NCBI RefSeq assembly: GCF_000143685.1
Contig: NC_014328.1
Location: forward strand, 2,604,001-2,668,000
Length of the DNA stretch: 64,000 bases
Reading direction: 5' to 3'
Origin: Clostridium ljungdahlii DSM 13528
GTDB lineage: Bacteria; Bacillota; Clostridia; Clostridiales; Clostridiaceae
Part shown: in pieces, positions 44,698-52,107 of the stretch
Layout of the letters: every line of letters starts with the position of its first letter
Numbering within the stretch: the first letter of the stretch is position 1
Translations under genes and position numbers: made by a program
The notes under the pieces: model-generated
The model's input: the letters and a program-made list of their open reading frames with translations, nothing else
Database searches by the model: none
What the model was told of the DNA's origin: nothing

Positions 44698-45285
44698 TTA
44701 TAATAACAACTTCCAATTCCACTCCCCATTACTAAAGGAAAGTTCATTTATACACCCATAGGGTTGATTTATTTTAAATATATCCTGCATAGATATTGAT
44801 AAAATATTCTTTAGTATGACTCTATTAACTCCTGCATGGGAAATTATAATTATATTGCCACTAGTGCTATTTATAATAGATTTAAAAACAGGGATAACTC
44901 TTTTCTCAAGATTTTTAAAACTTTCTCCCCCTGTTGGTACAAAACCTCCTATATCTTCTCCTCTACTTTTAAACTGCTCTGGTAAAGAGCTTTTAATAAA
45001 ACTAAAAGTTTTTCCTTCCCATTCTCCCATGTTTATTTCCATTAACTCATTTACTATAATCTTATCTATATTTCTATCTTCTAAAATTATATGTGCTGTT
45101 TCAACACATCTCTTTAGAGGACTTAAATATACTTTCTCTATGTCTATTTTTTCAAAAAATCTTTTTAGTTTTAGCACTTGTAAAGTACCTTCTTCATTTA
45201 AAGGTATATCTGTAATTCCTATGTAACGTTTTTCATTACCTACATTTATTTTTCCATGTCTTATTAAATATATTTTTCTACTCAT
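44698..45285 (-). CDS. Histidine phosphatase (phosphoglycerate mutase-like) family protein
   Basis: 195 aa. The catalytic motif LIRHGKIN lies at the N-terminus, with SPLKRCVETA and IIISHAGVNRVIL completing the site. Similar to alpha-ribazole phosphatases, but there are no cobalamin genes nearby. It is encoded between the NTP-transferase-HD gene (8-bp overlap) and the regulator, within the aldehyde-oxidoreductase accessory set. I infer a role in cofactor maturation or turnover. Only a decayed 3' end of its counterpart remains in cluster 2. Confidence 0.85.
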   Translation of the reverse strand: MSRKIYLIRHGKINVGNEKRYIGITDIPLNEEGTLQVLKLKRFFEKIDIEKVYLSPLKRCVETAHIILEDRNIDKIIVNELMEINMGEWEGKTFSFIKSSLPEQFKSRGEDIGGFVPTGGESFKNLEKRVIPVFKSIINSTSGNIIIISHAGVNRVILKNILSISMQDIFKINQPYGCINELSFSNGEWNWKLLL

Positions 45286-46384
45286 AGCTAAAATTTTTCC
45301 CCAATACATTCTCTATCTTTTTTTCGATTTTTCTAGCTTCCCCAAACCTTTTTCTCACTTTATTTAATGCTTCAAGATTATTTGAAAATTTTGAAGAATA
45401 TTCAGAAAATCTTTTTTCTAATCCTACTAATTCATCTTCCTGAACAACTTTATCTGCCAAGTACAGTAGCTCTCCTTCTGTAATATTATCTTCTTCATTT
45501 ACCTCTATATCCATGTGAGTTGCTATTATTTTCGCTATATTCGGGTAACCCAGGTCACTTAATATTCTAGCCCCTTCTTTAGCATGATTTTTTTCTTTTC
45601 TAGCCAAATCATGCAAAAGTCCTGCAGCTAACATTGTATTCTTATTAAAATTATATTCTTTACTATTTAACTTATTTAAAACATTTAGAGCTATTTCTGA
45701 TACCTTATTACTATGTCTCCTTATATTACAAGGTACACCATATAAGTCTAAAATGCAATAACATTCTTCCAAATTAGGTGCTTTTAAATAAAAATATTCT
45801 AGTAATTTTTTATAGTCTTCTTTAATATCCATATCCATCAATATACCTTGGTCTGGAACCGAAATTCTTATAGAATCACTGTCAAACTTTTGAAGTATTC
45901 TCTTTAGTCCCCCTTCACCATCACTTTTCATTATTTCTGATCTATACTTACAATCTATAAAGGGAGGATGCCCTGATTTTTCATTAAACTTAGGGTATAT
46001 AATGCCCTTACCGCACTCCATATATTTATTCTTTAAAATATTTACAGTATGTGTTTTTATGAGAGGTATATCTACAGGATTCATAAAAAATCCTTTTACA
46101 TCCTCTTGCAATACTTGCATACCCTTTACTATGGAAGAAAACATGCCCTTTGAATAATCTTCATTTTTTATCCACCTGACTCCTAAATCTTTAATTACAT
46201 CTATTACTTCATTTTGCCTGTGGCCTACTATTACTACAATATCATCAATTTTTGAAGCCTTAAAAGTATTTATTATCATTTCCACTGCAGTACATTCTCC
46301 AAATTTCAAAAGTGGTTTAAAGTCTCCCATCCTTGAAGAATATCCTGCCGAAATGATAATGGCCCCTAATTTATCTTTTTCCAT
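45278..46384 (-). CDS. MocA-like NTP transferase fused to an HD domain (DVU_1551-like)
   Basis: 368 aa. Residues 1-195 are an intact molybdenum-cofactor nucleotidyltransferase: IISAGYSSRMGDFKPLLKFG and NPVDIPLIK with the metal-binding Asp105. Residues from about 215 to the end contain an HD phosphohydrolase domain (AAGLLHDLARKEKNHAKEG). MocA makes the cytosine-dinucleotide form of molybdopterin used by MOP-type enzymes; the HD half could hydrolyse a nucleotide product. The gene overlaps xdhC upstream by 14 bp and the phosphatase downstream by 8 bp. NCBI names the group after D. vulgaris DVU_1551, as I recall. No recognisable copy survives in cluster 2. Confidence 0.85.
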   Translation of the reverse strand: MEKDKLGAIIISAGYSSRMGDFKPLLKFGECTAVEMIINTFKASKIDDIVVIVGHRQNEVIDVIKDLGVRWIKNEDYSKGMFSSIVKGMQVLQEDVKGFFMNPVDIPLIKTHTVNILKNKYMECGKGIIYPKFNEKSGHPPFIDCKYRSEIMKSDGEGGLKRILQKFDSDSIRISVPDQGILMDMDIKEDYKKLLEYFYLKAPNLEECYCILDLYGVPCNIRRHSNKVSEIALNVLNKLNSKEYNFNKNTMLAAGLLHDLARKEKNHAKEGARILSDLGYPNIAKIIATHMDIEVNEEDNITEGELLYLADKVVQEDELVGLEKRFSEYSSKFSNNLEALNKVRKRFGEARKIEKKIENVLGKNFSYE

Positions 46385-47429
46385 TAAAAGTCTCCCTTTT
46401 TACCTTTATTAGTTCTGCCACAATGCTTATTGCTATTTCTTCAGGAGTTTGTGCATATATAGAAACACCTATAGGACTATGTACCCTTTTTAAATCTTCC
46501 TCTGCATATCCTTCATCCAAAAGACTCTCATAAACAAACTTTCTTTTGCTCTTGCTTCCTATCATCCCTATATACTTTGCATTAGTCTTAAGCATCTGCC
46601 CTAATACTTCCTTGTCATAAGCATGGCCTCTTGTAACTATTACTATATAACTATTACTATCTACCTTTATATATTTAAGAATATTTTCAAAAGAGGGAAT
46701 TGCTTTTACTTCTTTTACATCTTTAAACCTTTCCTTATTTGCAAATTCCTGTCTATCGTCTATAACAACAATGTCAAAATCCAGGCTTTTGGCTACTTCT
46801 GCAATTTTTTGTGCTACATGTCCCGCACCTATTACATATATAGTTTGAGTATTTAAAACAGGCTCTATTAAATAATGTTCCTCTTCTAAGTCAGTATACT
46901 TCATAGTAACATTTTTAAAGTTTTCTTTTATCTTTCTAATTATGCACTGAACCTTCTCATCTTCTTTTCCATAAAATGATGCTTCACTGCAAATCCACTT
47001 ATCTATGCCTTTTATGCTTTTTCCTTCTTCAGGTATTCTAGTTATAATAGCAAAATTATCACCTTTTCTCTTCAGCTTCTGCACATTTTTATACACTTCC
47101 ACCATGTCACTGTCTTTATAATCTACATACTCCAGAAGCAATTTAAGATCTCCACCGCAGGCAGCACCTAAAGCCTCTGCACCTTCATTTGTAAGTGAAC
47201 AATTTTTAATTATATAAGCCTCATTTTCAAATATCCTTGAAGATAATTTTATGGCCAATGCCTCAAATATGCCTCCACCTATAGTTCCTATAATAGAAAA
47301 ATCCCTTTTTATAATCATCTTGGTACCTTCTTCTCTAGGCGCAGATCCAGATTTTTCTAGAATAGTGGCCAAAACAAAATCTTCTTTTTTATCCAGAAGA
47401 TTATTTATCATCTCATATATATCTTCCAC
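46371..47429 (-). CDS. XdhC/CoxI family molybdenum-hydroxylase maturation factor, copy 1
   Basis: 352 aa. I start it at a GTG (47429) with GGAGGGG 6 nt upstream, which gives MEDIYE at the N-terminus exactly as in copy 2; the longer ATG start overlaps that ribosome binding site. The N-terminal XdhC/CoxI domain contains GGGIFEALAIKLSS and AACGGDLKLLLEYVD. A Rossmann domain follows (TIYVIGAGHVAQKIAEVA, then VIDDRQEF). The family binds molybdenum cofactor and helps insert the sulfido ligand. It overlaps the NTP transferase gene at its 3' end. Confidence 0.88.
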   Translation of the reverse strand: MEDIYEMINNLLDKKEDFVLATILEKSGSAPREEGTKMIIKRDFSIIGTIGGGIFEALAIKLSSRIFENEAYIIKNCSLTNEGAEALGAACGGDLKLLLEYVDYKDSDMVEVYKNVQKLKRKGDNFAIITRIPEEGKSIKGIDKWICSEASFYGKEDEKVQCIIRKIKENFKNVTMKYTDLEEEHYLIEPVLNTQTIYVIGAGHVAQKIAEVAKSLDFDIVVIDDRQEFANKERFKDVKEVKAIPSFENILKYIKVDSNSYIVIVTRGHAYDKEVLGQMLKTNAKYIGMIGSKSKRKFVYESLLDEGYAEEDLKRVHSPIGVSIYAQTPEEIAISIVAELIKVKRETFNGKR

Positions 47430-47431
47430 AT

Positions 47432-48745
47432 TTATCCCCTCCATCTATAATCATATATTTTTCGCTTTACCATACTATTTTTTACTTCTATACTTTTTTT
47501 CATATACTTTAATACAATTTCCAAAGTTCCATCAATTAATGCTTCTCTTACTGATGGAATTTTTTCTATGCTATTTTTAATACGCCCTTTTAATTTGTAA
47601 AAGTCTTCTTCATCTTTTACAGCAATATCTATATACAAAATATTTTTCTTTTCAATATAAACATTATAATTTATTACCTCTTCAAAAGACAAGATTATTT
47701 CATCCAAATCTCTCATAGATAGGAATTTATTTTTACCTATTACAATTTTATTTTCCATCCTTCCATGAACTCTTTCCATAGTCTTTAAAAAAGTACCACA
47801 AGCACACAAACCTGCTTTAAAACACCCTATATCACCTGTTTTATATCTTATTAAAGGCATTCCTTCTCTTGTAAGAGTTGTAAATACTATCTCTCCATAT
47901 TCTCCATCTTTTGCTACCTTTCCTGTACGAGGATTTATTACTTCAAAATACAGATCATTTTCTCTCATATGGTAACCACTTAAAGCCTCACATTCTACTC
48001 CTCCTCCATACCCCATTTCCGTCATACCATAGTGTGTGAAAACTTTACAGTTAAATTTATGTGTAATTTCTCTTATTAATGTTTCTGGCACATAATCAGC
48101 ACTTAGAAGAATTTTTTTTATACTGGCTTTAAATGTTTCAGATTCCACTCTGGAAAAATACAATACCTGAAGTGGAATCCCTACTATACAATCTATACCT
48201 TTTTCCTTTATAAATTCTGCAGTATCCTTAGGATTTACAAGTACACCTTGAACATAACATGTTATATCTATATCCTTTAACGCTTTTTTTAGCAAATCTC
48301 CTATACTGCCATGACTATTTCCTGGTAAAAGCACCAATACCCTGTCATTTTTATTTACAATACACTGCATACCATATTTAAAAAATTCTACAGTAAGATC
48401 TAAGTCCTTTTCCGTAAAATATATTCTTTTTTCTTCTCCACTTGTTCCCGAAGTTCTTAACGTTACTATCCTGGCAACATCTCTTTGAGGTACGCATAAA
48501 AAATTATTTGAGTTTTGTTTTATATGTTCTGGCAATGTAAAAGGAATTTTTTCAAAATATTTAAAGGATTTTATATCATCTTCCTCAATATTTTTCAAAT
48601 ATTCCTTATAAAACTTACTATATTTTTTTCCGTAATCTATAACTTTTCTTATTTTATTTAACTGATAATTTTCTAAAGCTTCTCTACTTTTTTCCTTTAT
48701 CCCCGTTTTATCCACTATCCATGCTTCAAGTGGTGTCAGCTTCAT
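47432..48745 (-). CDS. AMP-dependent (PaaK-like) CoA ligase family protein (DVU_1553-like)
   Basis: 437 aa, phenylacetate-CoA ligase-like adenylating enzyme: TLRTSGTSGEEKRIYFTEKD is the ATP-binding P-loop-like motif, THYGMTEMGYGGGVEC and RYKTGDIGCFKAG the A5 and A8-type motifs. It may activate a carboxylic acid linked to aldehyde metabolism or take part in cofactor maturation; the substrate is unknown. Its first codon overlaps the stop codon of a decayed trsS remnant. In cluster 2 only a short fusion of its first and last codons is left. Confidence 0.85.
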   Translation of the reverse strand: MKLTPLEAWIVDKTGIKEKSREALENYQLNKIRKVIDYGKKYSKFYKEYLKNIEEDDIKSFKYFEKIPFTLPEHIKQNSNNFLCVPQRDVARIVTLRTSGTSGEEKRIYFTEKDLDLTVEFFKYGMQCIVNKNDRVLVLLPGNSHGSIGDLLKKALKDIDITCYVQGVLVNPKDTAEFIKEKGIDCIVGIPLQVLYFSRVESETFKASIKKILLSADYVPETLIREITHKFNCKVFTHYGMTEMGYGGGVECEALSGYHMRENDLYFEVINPRTGKVAKDGEYGEIVFTTLTREGMPLIRYKTGDIGCFKAGLCACGTFLKTMERVHGRMENKIVIGKNKFLSMRDLDEIILSFEEVINYNVYIEKKNILYIDIAVKDEEDFYKLKGRIKNSIEKIPSVREALIDGTLEIVLKYMKKSIEVKNSMVKRKIYDYRWRG

Positions 48746-48877
48746 TTTGCCCTCTCCCCTTTAACTCCACAGTTTCTGTAAATCCACATTTCAAATGTCT
48801 TGAAATGCCATGGTAGATATACTAAAAGTATATCTATTTATATTGTACAATATTTTATCCCAACTGTTAATTTTACT
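48742..48877 (-). pseudogene. Remnant of trsS (radical SAM protein), copy 1
   Basis: Compared with the intact gene at 58155-59543, this stretch keeps about 30 codons from the C-terminal region: the frame reads SKINSWDKILYNINRYTF then SISTMAFQDI, against SKIDSWDKILYNINNYSF then SISGMAFQDI. It then meets a TGA (48793-48791) where copy 2 has TGG, followed by an internal deletion and a tail reading IYRNCGVK in place of IYRNCKVK. The first about 1.1 kb of the gene is gone. It lies exactly where trsS stands in cluster 2, next to the C-GCAxxG-C-C gene. Confidence 0.85.
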
Positions 48878-49301
48878 AATCATCCCTATTTCCAAATTCA
48901 TATCCATACTTACATATTATCTGTTGAATCTTCTCATAACTTTTCAATAAAACATCTCCACACTTTACAGGATAATTTATATTACCATTTTCATCAGTTA
49001 TTTTTTGAATTCCTATTATATCTCTGCACTCTGTGCTTTCAAATTCTTCTTTAAACCAATCTATATATTCACTTAACCTAGGTTGAAAATTTTCGCCATA
49101 ATATTCTCTCGGCTCACCTTTTCCTGCATAAAGTCCTATAACAGCTATACCTCCAGTTAAAATTCCGCAAACCTTTTCACTAGATCCTAATCCCCCACAA
49201 AGGCCATTTAAGGCCTTTATTAAATCTGTATTTTCTTTTTCCTCATCCTCTAAAGCCAATTTAAGCATTATTTGGGTACAACAAAATCCTGATGAAGCCA
49301 A
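48876..49301 (-). CDS. C-GCAxxG-C-C family redox protein (DVU_1555-like), copy 1, start codon altered
   Basis: 141 aa if it starts at the TTG at 49301. GFCCTQIML and GLCGGLGSSEKVCGILTGG are the conserved cysteine motifs of the family, probably binding a metal cluster. In copy 2 the gene starts ATGAATGTTATGAAT; here the aligned bases read ATAAAAGTTATAAAT, so both ATG codons have become ATA. The ribosome binding site (AAGGAG) is still placed for the lost start. Translation may begin at ATA or at the downstream TTG, or be weak. The rest of the protein is intact and very similar to copy 2. Confidence 0.75.
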   Translation of the reverse strand: MASSGFCCTQIMLKLALEDEEKENTDLIKALNGLCGGLGSSEKVCGILTGGIAVIGLYAGKGEPREYYGENFQPRLSEYIDWFKEEFESTECRDIIGIQKITDENGNINYPVKCGDVLLKSYEKIQQIICKYGYEFGNRDD

Positions 49302-49323
49302 TTTATATATACGAAAAGCAGTA

Positions 49324-49359
49324 TCATTTATAACTTTTATTCTCCTTCTCTGCTATCAT
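49324..49359 (-). pseudogene. Twelve-codon scar of trsM (methyltransferase), copy 1
   Basis: Between the redox-protein stop and the C-GCAxxG-C-C gene the minus strand reads M-I-A-E-K-E-N-K-S-Y-K-stop. The intact methyltransferase in cluster 2 ends M-I-A-K-K-E-D-E-C-Y-E-stop. The scar's ATG overlaps the previous TGA (TGATG), just as the intact trsM ATG overlaps TAATG. This indicates a deletion between the start ATG and an internal ATG that removed about 230 codons. Confidence 0.8.
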
Positions 49360-49565
49360 CACTTATCTTCCAGTCCCTTTTCTACCTCCTTCATTTTTCC
49401 TAATGCAAGTTTCTCATCTATAATTACCATTTTACATTGTGGACACTGCATGAGTTCAACTTCAAAATTTCCTCCAAGATATAAAACTTTTACCTGTCTA
49501 AGTTCTAATTCTTTATTACATTTGTCACAAATCCATGGAGTTTTCTCTTCTTTATTAATATTCAT
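49359..49565 (-). CDS. Small zinc-ribbon-like redox protein (DVU_1557-like), copy 1
   Basis: 68 aa with two CxxC pairs, CDKCNKELEL and CPQCKMVII, which should bind one zinc or iron atom. It is nearly the same as the 68-aa protein at 60728-60934. It is encoded 2 bp after the large FAD/Fe-S oxidoreductase in both clusters, so the two products probably work together. The family is known from neighbours of the Desulfovibrio aldehyde oxidoreductase; its function is unproven. Confidence 0.85.
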   Translation of the reverse strand: MNINKEEKTPWICDKCNKELELRQVKVLYLGGNFEVELMQCPQCKMVIIDEKLALGKMKEVEKGLEDK

Positions 49566-49567
49566 AG

Positions 49568-51841
49568 CTATTCCTCCACTACTTCCATCCTATGGCTGTA
49601 AACGTCTTTAACAAAAATTTGATTTTCATTTTTTTCATATTCTACCCAATAGGTAACACTACCAATCCTAAGTCTACATAAATAATGAGAATTTTCAGGA
49701 TTAAAAAATCTCTCTTTATTTTTTTGCGCATTATCTACTGCTTTTTCTATATCTTCAAGCAAAATCAGTCTTTCTTCCATTTGATTTTGCACATTGTCCG
49801 GTATATTTAATTTAAATCCATAATCCTTTTTAAAGTCATTCATTTCCTCATTCCATATTTCTTTTAAAAGTTTCTTTTTAACAAGTGCCCTATTTTCATG
49901 ACGCTTTGAAAGACTTGGAACTTTTCTCAGTCCGGCTTCTTCTAAATTATTGCTATAAATTAAGTCTAAGATATGGAAGGTTTTTTTACCTTCATCTATA
50001 AATAGATCCTTACACATTGCACAGTAAACTAAATAATCCAGGTTACTTTCACCTATCCTATCTTTTGCAAATTCCCTAGACTGCTCTCTATTTGCAAAAT
50101 ATACTAAGCCTCCATAGCCACAGCACTTAGTTTTTTCTTTTGAAAATTTGAGTTCTTTTATTTCATATCCTAATTTGTCTGCTATACTTCTTATACTTTC
50201 GTGAATTTCTTTATTATGCCTTGTTGAACATGCATCTTGTACAGCTAACACTTTCTTTTTCTCTGTTTTATTATTTTTCCTGATACCATATTTATCCATA
50301 ACTTCCCATAGAGAAATAAGTTTAATATCCGGTATATATTTTTTAAAGTTTCTATAGCAACTTGAGCAAGCTAAAATAAAAGTTGGCTTTCCTGCTTTTT
50401 CCCACTTATCTTTCATATCCTCCATATTCTTCTTCACTAAATCCTGTCTTCCAGCCCAATCTGCTGGTGCACCGCAGCAGCCTAACATTATCCCAACTCC
50501 ATCTTTAATATTATCCATGAGATATTTATATATTTCAGGTATATATTCAGGAGAAGAAGCAGGCAGCTGACATCCAGGATAAAACATATATTTCACCTTT
50601 TCATATCCCGGCTGATTTTTTACCATAGAAAAATGTTTACTATTACTAAATTCCATATCTCTAAGTCCAAAATCATGAGCTGACACAGGCATTTTTTCTC
50701 TTTCTACCATGCTTTCACGAGTCTCTTGTATTATATCCTTCATGTCTAAATTAGAAGGACAAACTTCACCACAAAGTCCGCAAAGAGTACATGAATTAAT
50801 CATTTCATTTGCATAATGATCTCCTAGTACTATATTTTCATTGTGATTTATCTGCCTTATATATTTTCTAGGTTCAGTGTTGTATTTTCTTAAATGTGGA
50901 CAATTTTTAGCACACTGTGAACATTCACATTTCAAACATCTTTGTGCCTCTTCTATTGCCTCTTTTTCATTATATACTGAAGAAGTCCTTTTAATAGGTT
51001 CTACAGTTTCTATATCATCCAATTGAAGTTTTAAAGGAGTATCATAAGAACCTTCATTTTCTCTAGCTGCTGTAAGAGAAGTTTTTTGAAGGTATCTATC
51101 AATGGATGTAGCTGCCCTTCTTCCAGAACTTATAGAGAGTATAACTGAATCGTTTTTGTTTACAACTCTTCCCCCTGCAAACAAAGAACTATCCTCCACC
51201 TGGAAAGTTTGTGGATTTACTTTTAAATCTTTTTCCCAAGTTCCTGTCCCTATGTAAACTGCATCATAGGTATTGAGTATATTCTCCAATTTTTCTTCAT
51301 CTACAAATTCATTGAACTTAATTGTTATATCATCTTTATTCATTATTTCTAGTTCTTCTTCTATTGTTTGCTTTGAAAGTTGTTCCCCTTGGAAGCTCCA
51401 CAATCTGCCACCTATTTTATCACTTTTTTCATAGACAGTAACTTGATATCCTTTTTTATCCAAATCAAAAGTAGCAACAATACCACTTATACCTGCGCCT
51501 ATTACTGCAACATTTTTTTCATTTTTAGGTATAGGAATAGACTTTTTGGGGGAAGAAAAACCTAACTCTATTGCTGTCCTTTCAAGCTCATGTATATTTA
51601 TGCCTCCACCTAATTTATTTCTAGGACATACGCCTTTGCAAGGCTCATCACATATACTTCCTATTATTCTTGCAAAAGGAACCTTCTTAGACATAATTTT
51701 ATAAGCTTTTTTAAAGTCTCCCTTTTGTATTTCTTCAATAAAAGCTTTTACATCCATGTGTAAAGGACACCCTGCTATACAGGCTGAAGGTTTGTCTCCA
51801 ATACATAACTCTCTTCTATTTAGTAATTTATTTAAATCCAT
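49568..51841 (-). CDS. FAD/NAD- and Fe-S-containing oxidoreductase with HdrD-like CCG domains (DVU_1558-like), copy 1
   Basis: 757 aa from the ATG at 51841, the same length as copy 2. Domains in order: GltD-type N-terminal iron-sulfur region (CIAGCPLHMDVKAFIEE, CDEPCKGVCPRN); FAD-binding GAGISGIVATFDLDKKGYQV; ferredoxin motifs CLKCECSQCAKNCPH and CTLCGLCGEVCPSN; and two cysteine-rich CCG domains (GCCGAPADWAGR, CCGYGGLVYFA) as in heterodisulfide reductase HdrD/GlpC. The NAD-binding half seems shortened. It may pass electrons between the aldehyde oxidoreductase and a thiol/disulfide or ferredoxin pool. Confidence 0.85.
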   Translation of the reverse strand: MDLNKLLNRRELCIGDKPSACIAGCPLHMDVKAFIEEIQKGDFKKAYKIMSKKVPFARIIGSICDEPCKGVCPRNKLGGGINIHELERTAIELGFSSPKKSIPIPKNEKNVAVIGAGISGIVATFDLDKKGYQVTVYEKSDKIGGRLWSFQGEQLSKQTIEEELEIMNKDDITIKFNEFVDEEKLENILNTYDAVYIGTGTWEKDLKVNPQTFQVEDSSLFAGGRVVNKNDSVILSISSGRRAATSIDRYLQKTSLTAARENEGSYDTPLKLQLDDIETVEPIKRTSSVYNEKEAIEEAQRCLKCECSQCAKNCPHLRKYNTEPRKYIRQINHNENIVLGDHYANEMINSCTLCGLCGEVCPSNLDMKDIIQETRESMVEREKMPVSAHDFGLRDMEFSNSKHFSMVKNQPGYEKVKYMFYPGCQLPASSPEYIPEIYKYLMDNIKDGVGIMLGCCGAPADWAGRQDLVKKNMEDMKDKWEKAGKPTFILACSSCYRNFKKYIPDIKLISLWEVMDKYGIRKNNKTEKKKVLAVQDACSTRHNKEIHESIRSIADKLGYEIKELKFSKEKTKCCGYGGLVYFANREQSREFAKDRIGESNLDYLVYCAMCKDLFIDEGKKTFHILDLIYSNNLEEAGLRKVPSLSKRHENRALVKKKLLKEIWNEEMNDFKKDYGFKLNIPDNVQNQMEERLILLEDIEKAVDNAQKNKERFFNPENSHYLCRLRIGSVTYWVEYEKNENQIFVKDVYSHRMEVVEE

Positions 51842-52005
51842 AGAACTTCTCACCTTCCTTTATAGATTATTAACTTTAGAACTAAACTTGTAAAGTTATT
51901 TTCTTTTGCTTAAAACTCTTGTAATATTCATTTTTCATATATATTTTAAATCATCTAATAATGAAATGATACTGGATAAGTTTAGTCTCAATGTTAATTA
52001 TCTAT

Positions 52006-52078
52006 AACAAAAAGGAATCAGAAACTTTAAAAAACACTTCAATATAGAATGTAGAAATTATTTGCTTCTGATTCCTTT
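52006..52078 (-). terminator. Hairpin with T-run between mop1 and its accessory genes
   Basis: AAAGGAATCAGAA (52011-52023) pairs exactly with TTCTGATTCCTTT (52066-52078) around a 42-nt loop, and on the minus strand the stem is followed by TTTTTGTT. It lies 30 bp after the mop1 stop. Since the accessory genes downstream have no evident promoter, it probably lets only part of the transcripts through. The equivalent spot in cluster 2 has a related structure. Confidence 0.7.
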
Positions 52079-52107
52079 ATAGAGATATGCCTAATATACG
52101 TTATCTC

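Noticed and set aside
48791..48793. In-frame TGA in the trsS remnant as a selenocysteine codon
   Set aside because: The intact copy has Trp (TGG) here, most of the gene is missing, and no SECIS-like stem follows. A nonsense mutation in a pseudogene is simpler.
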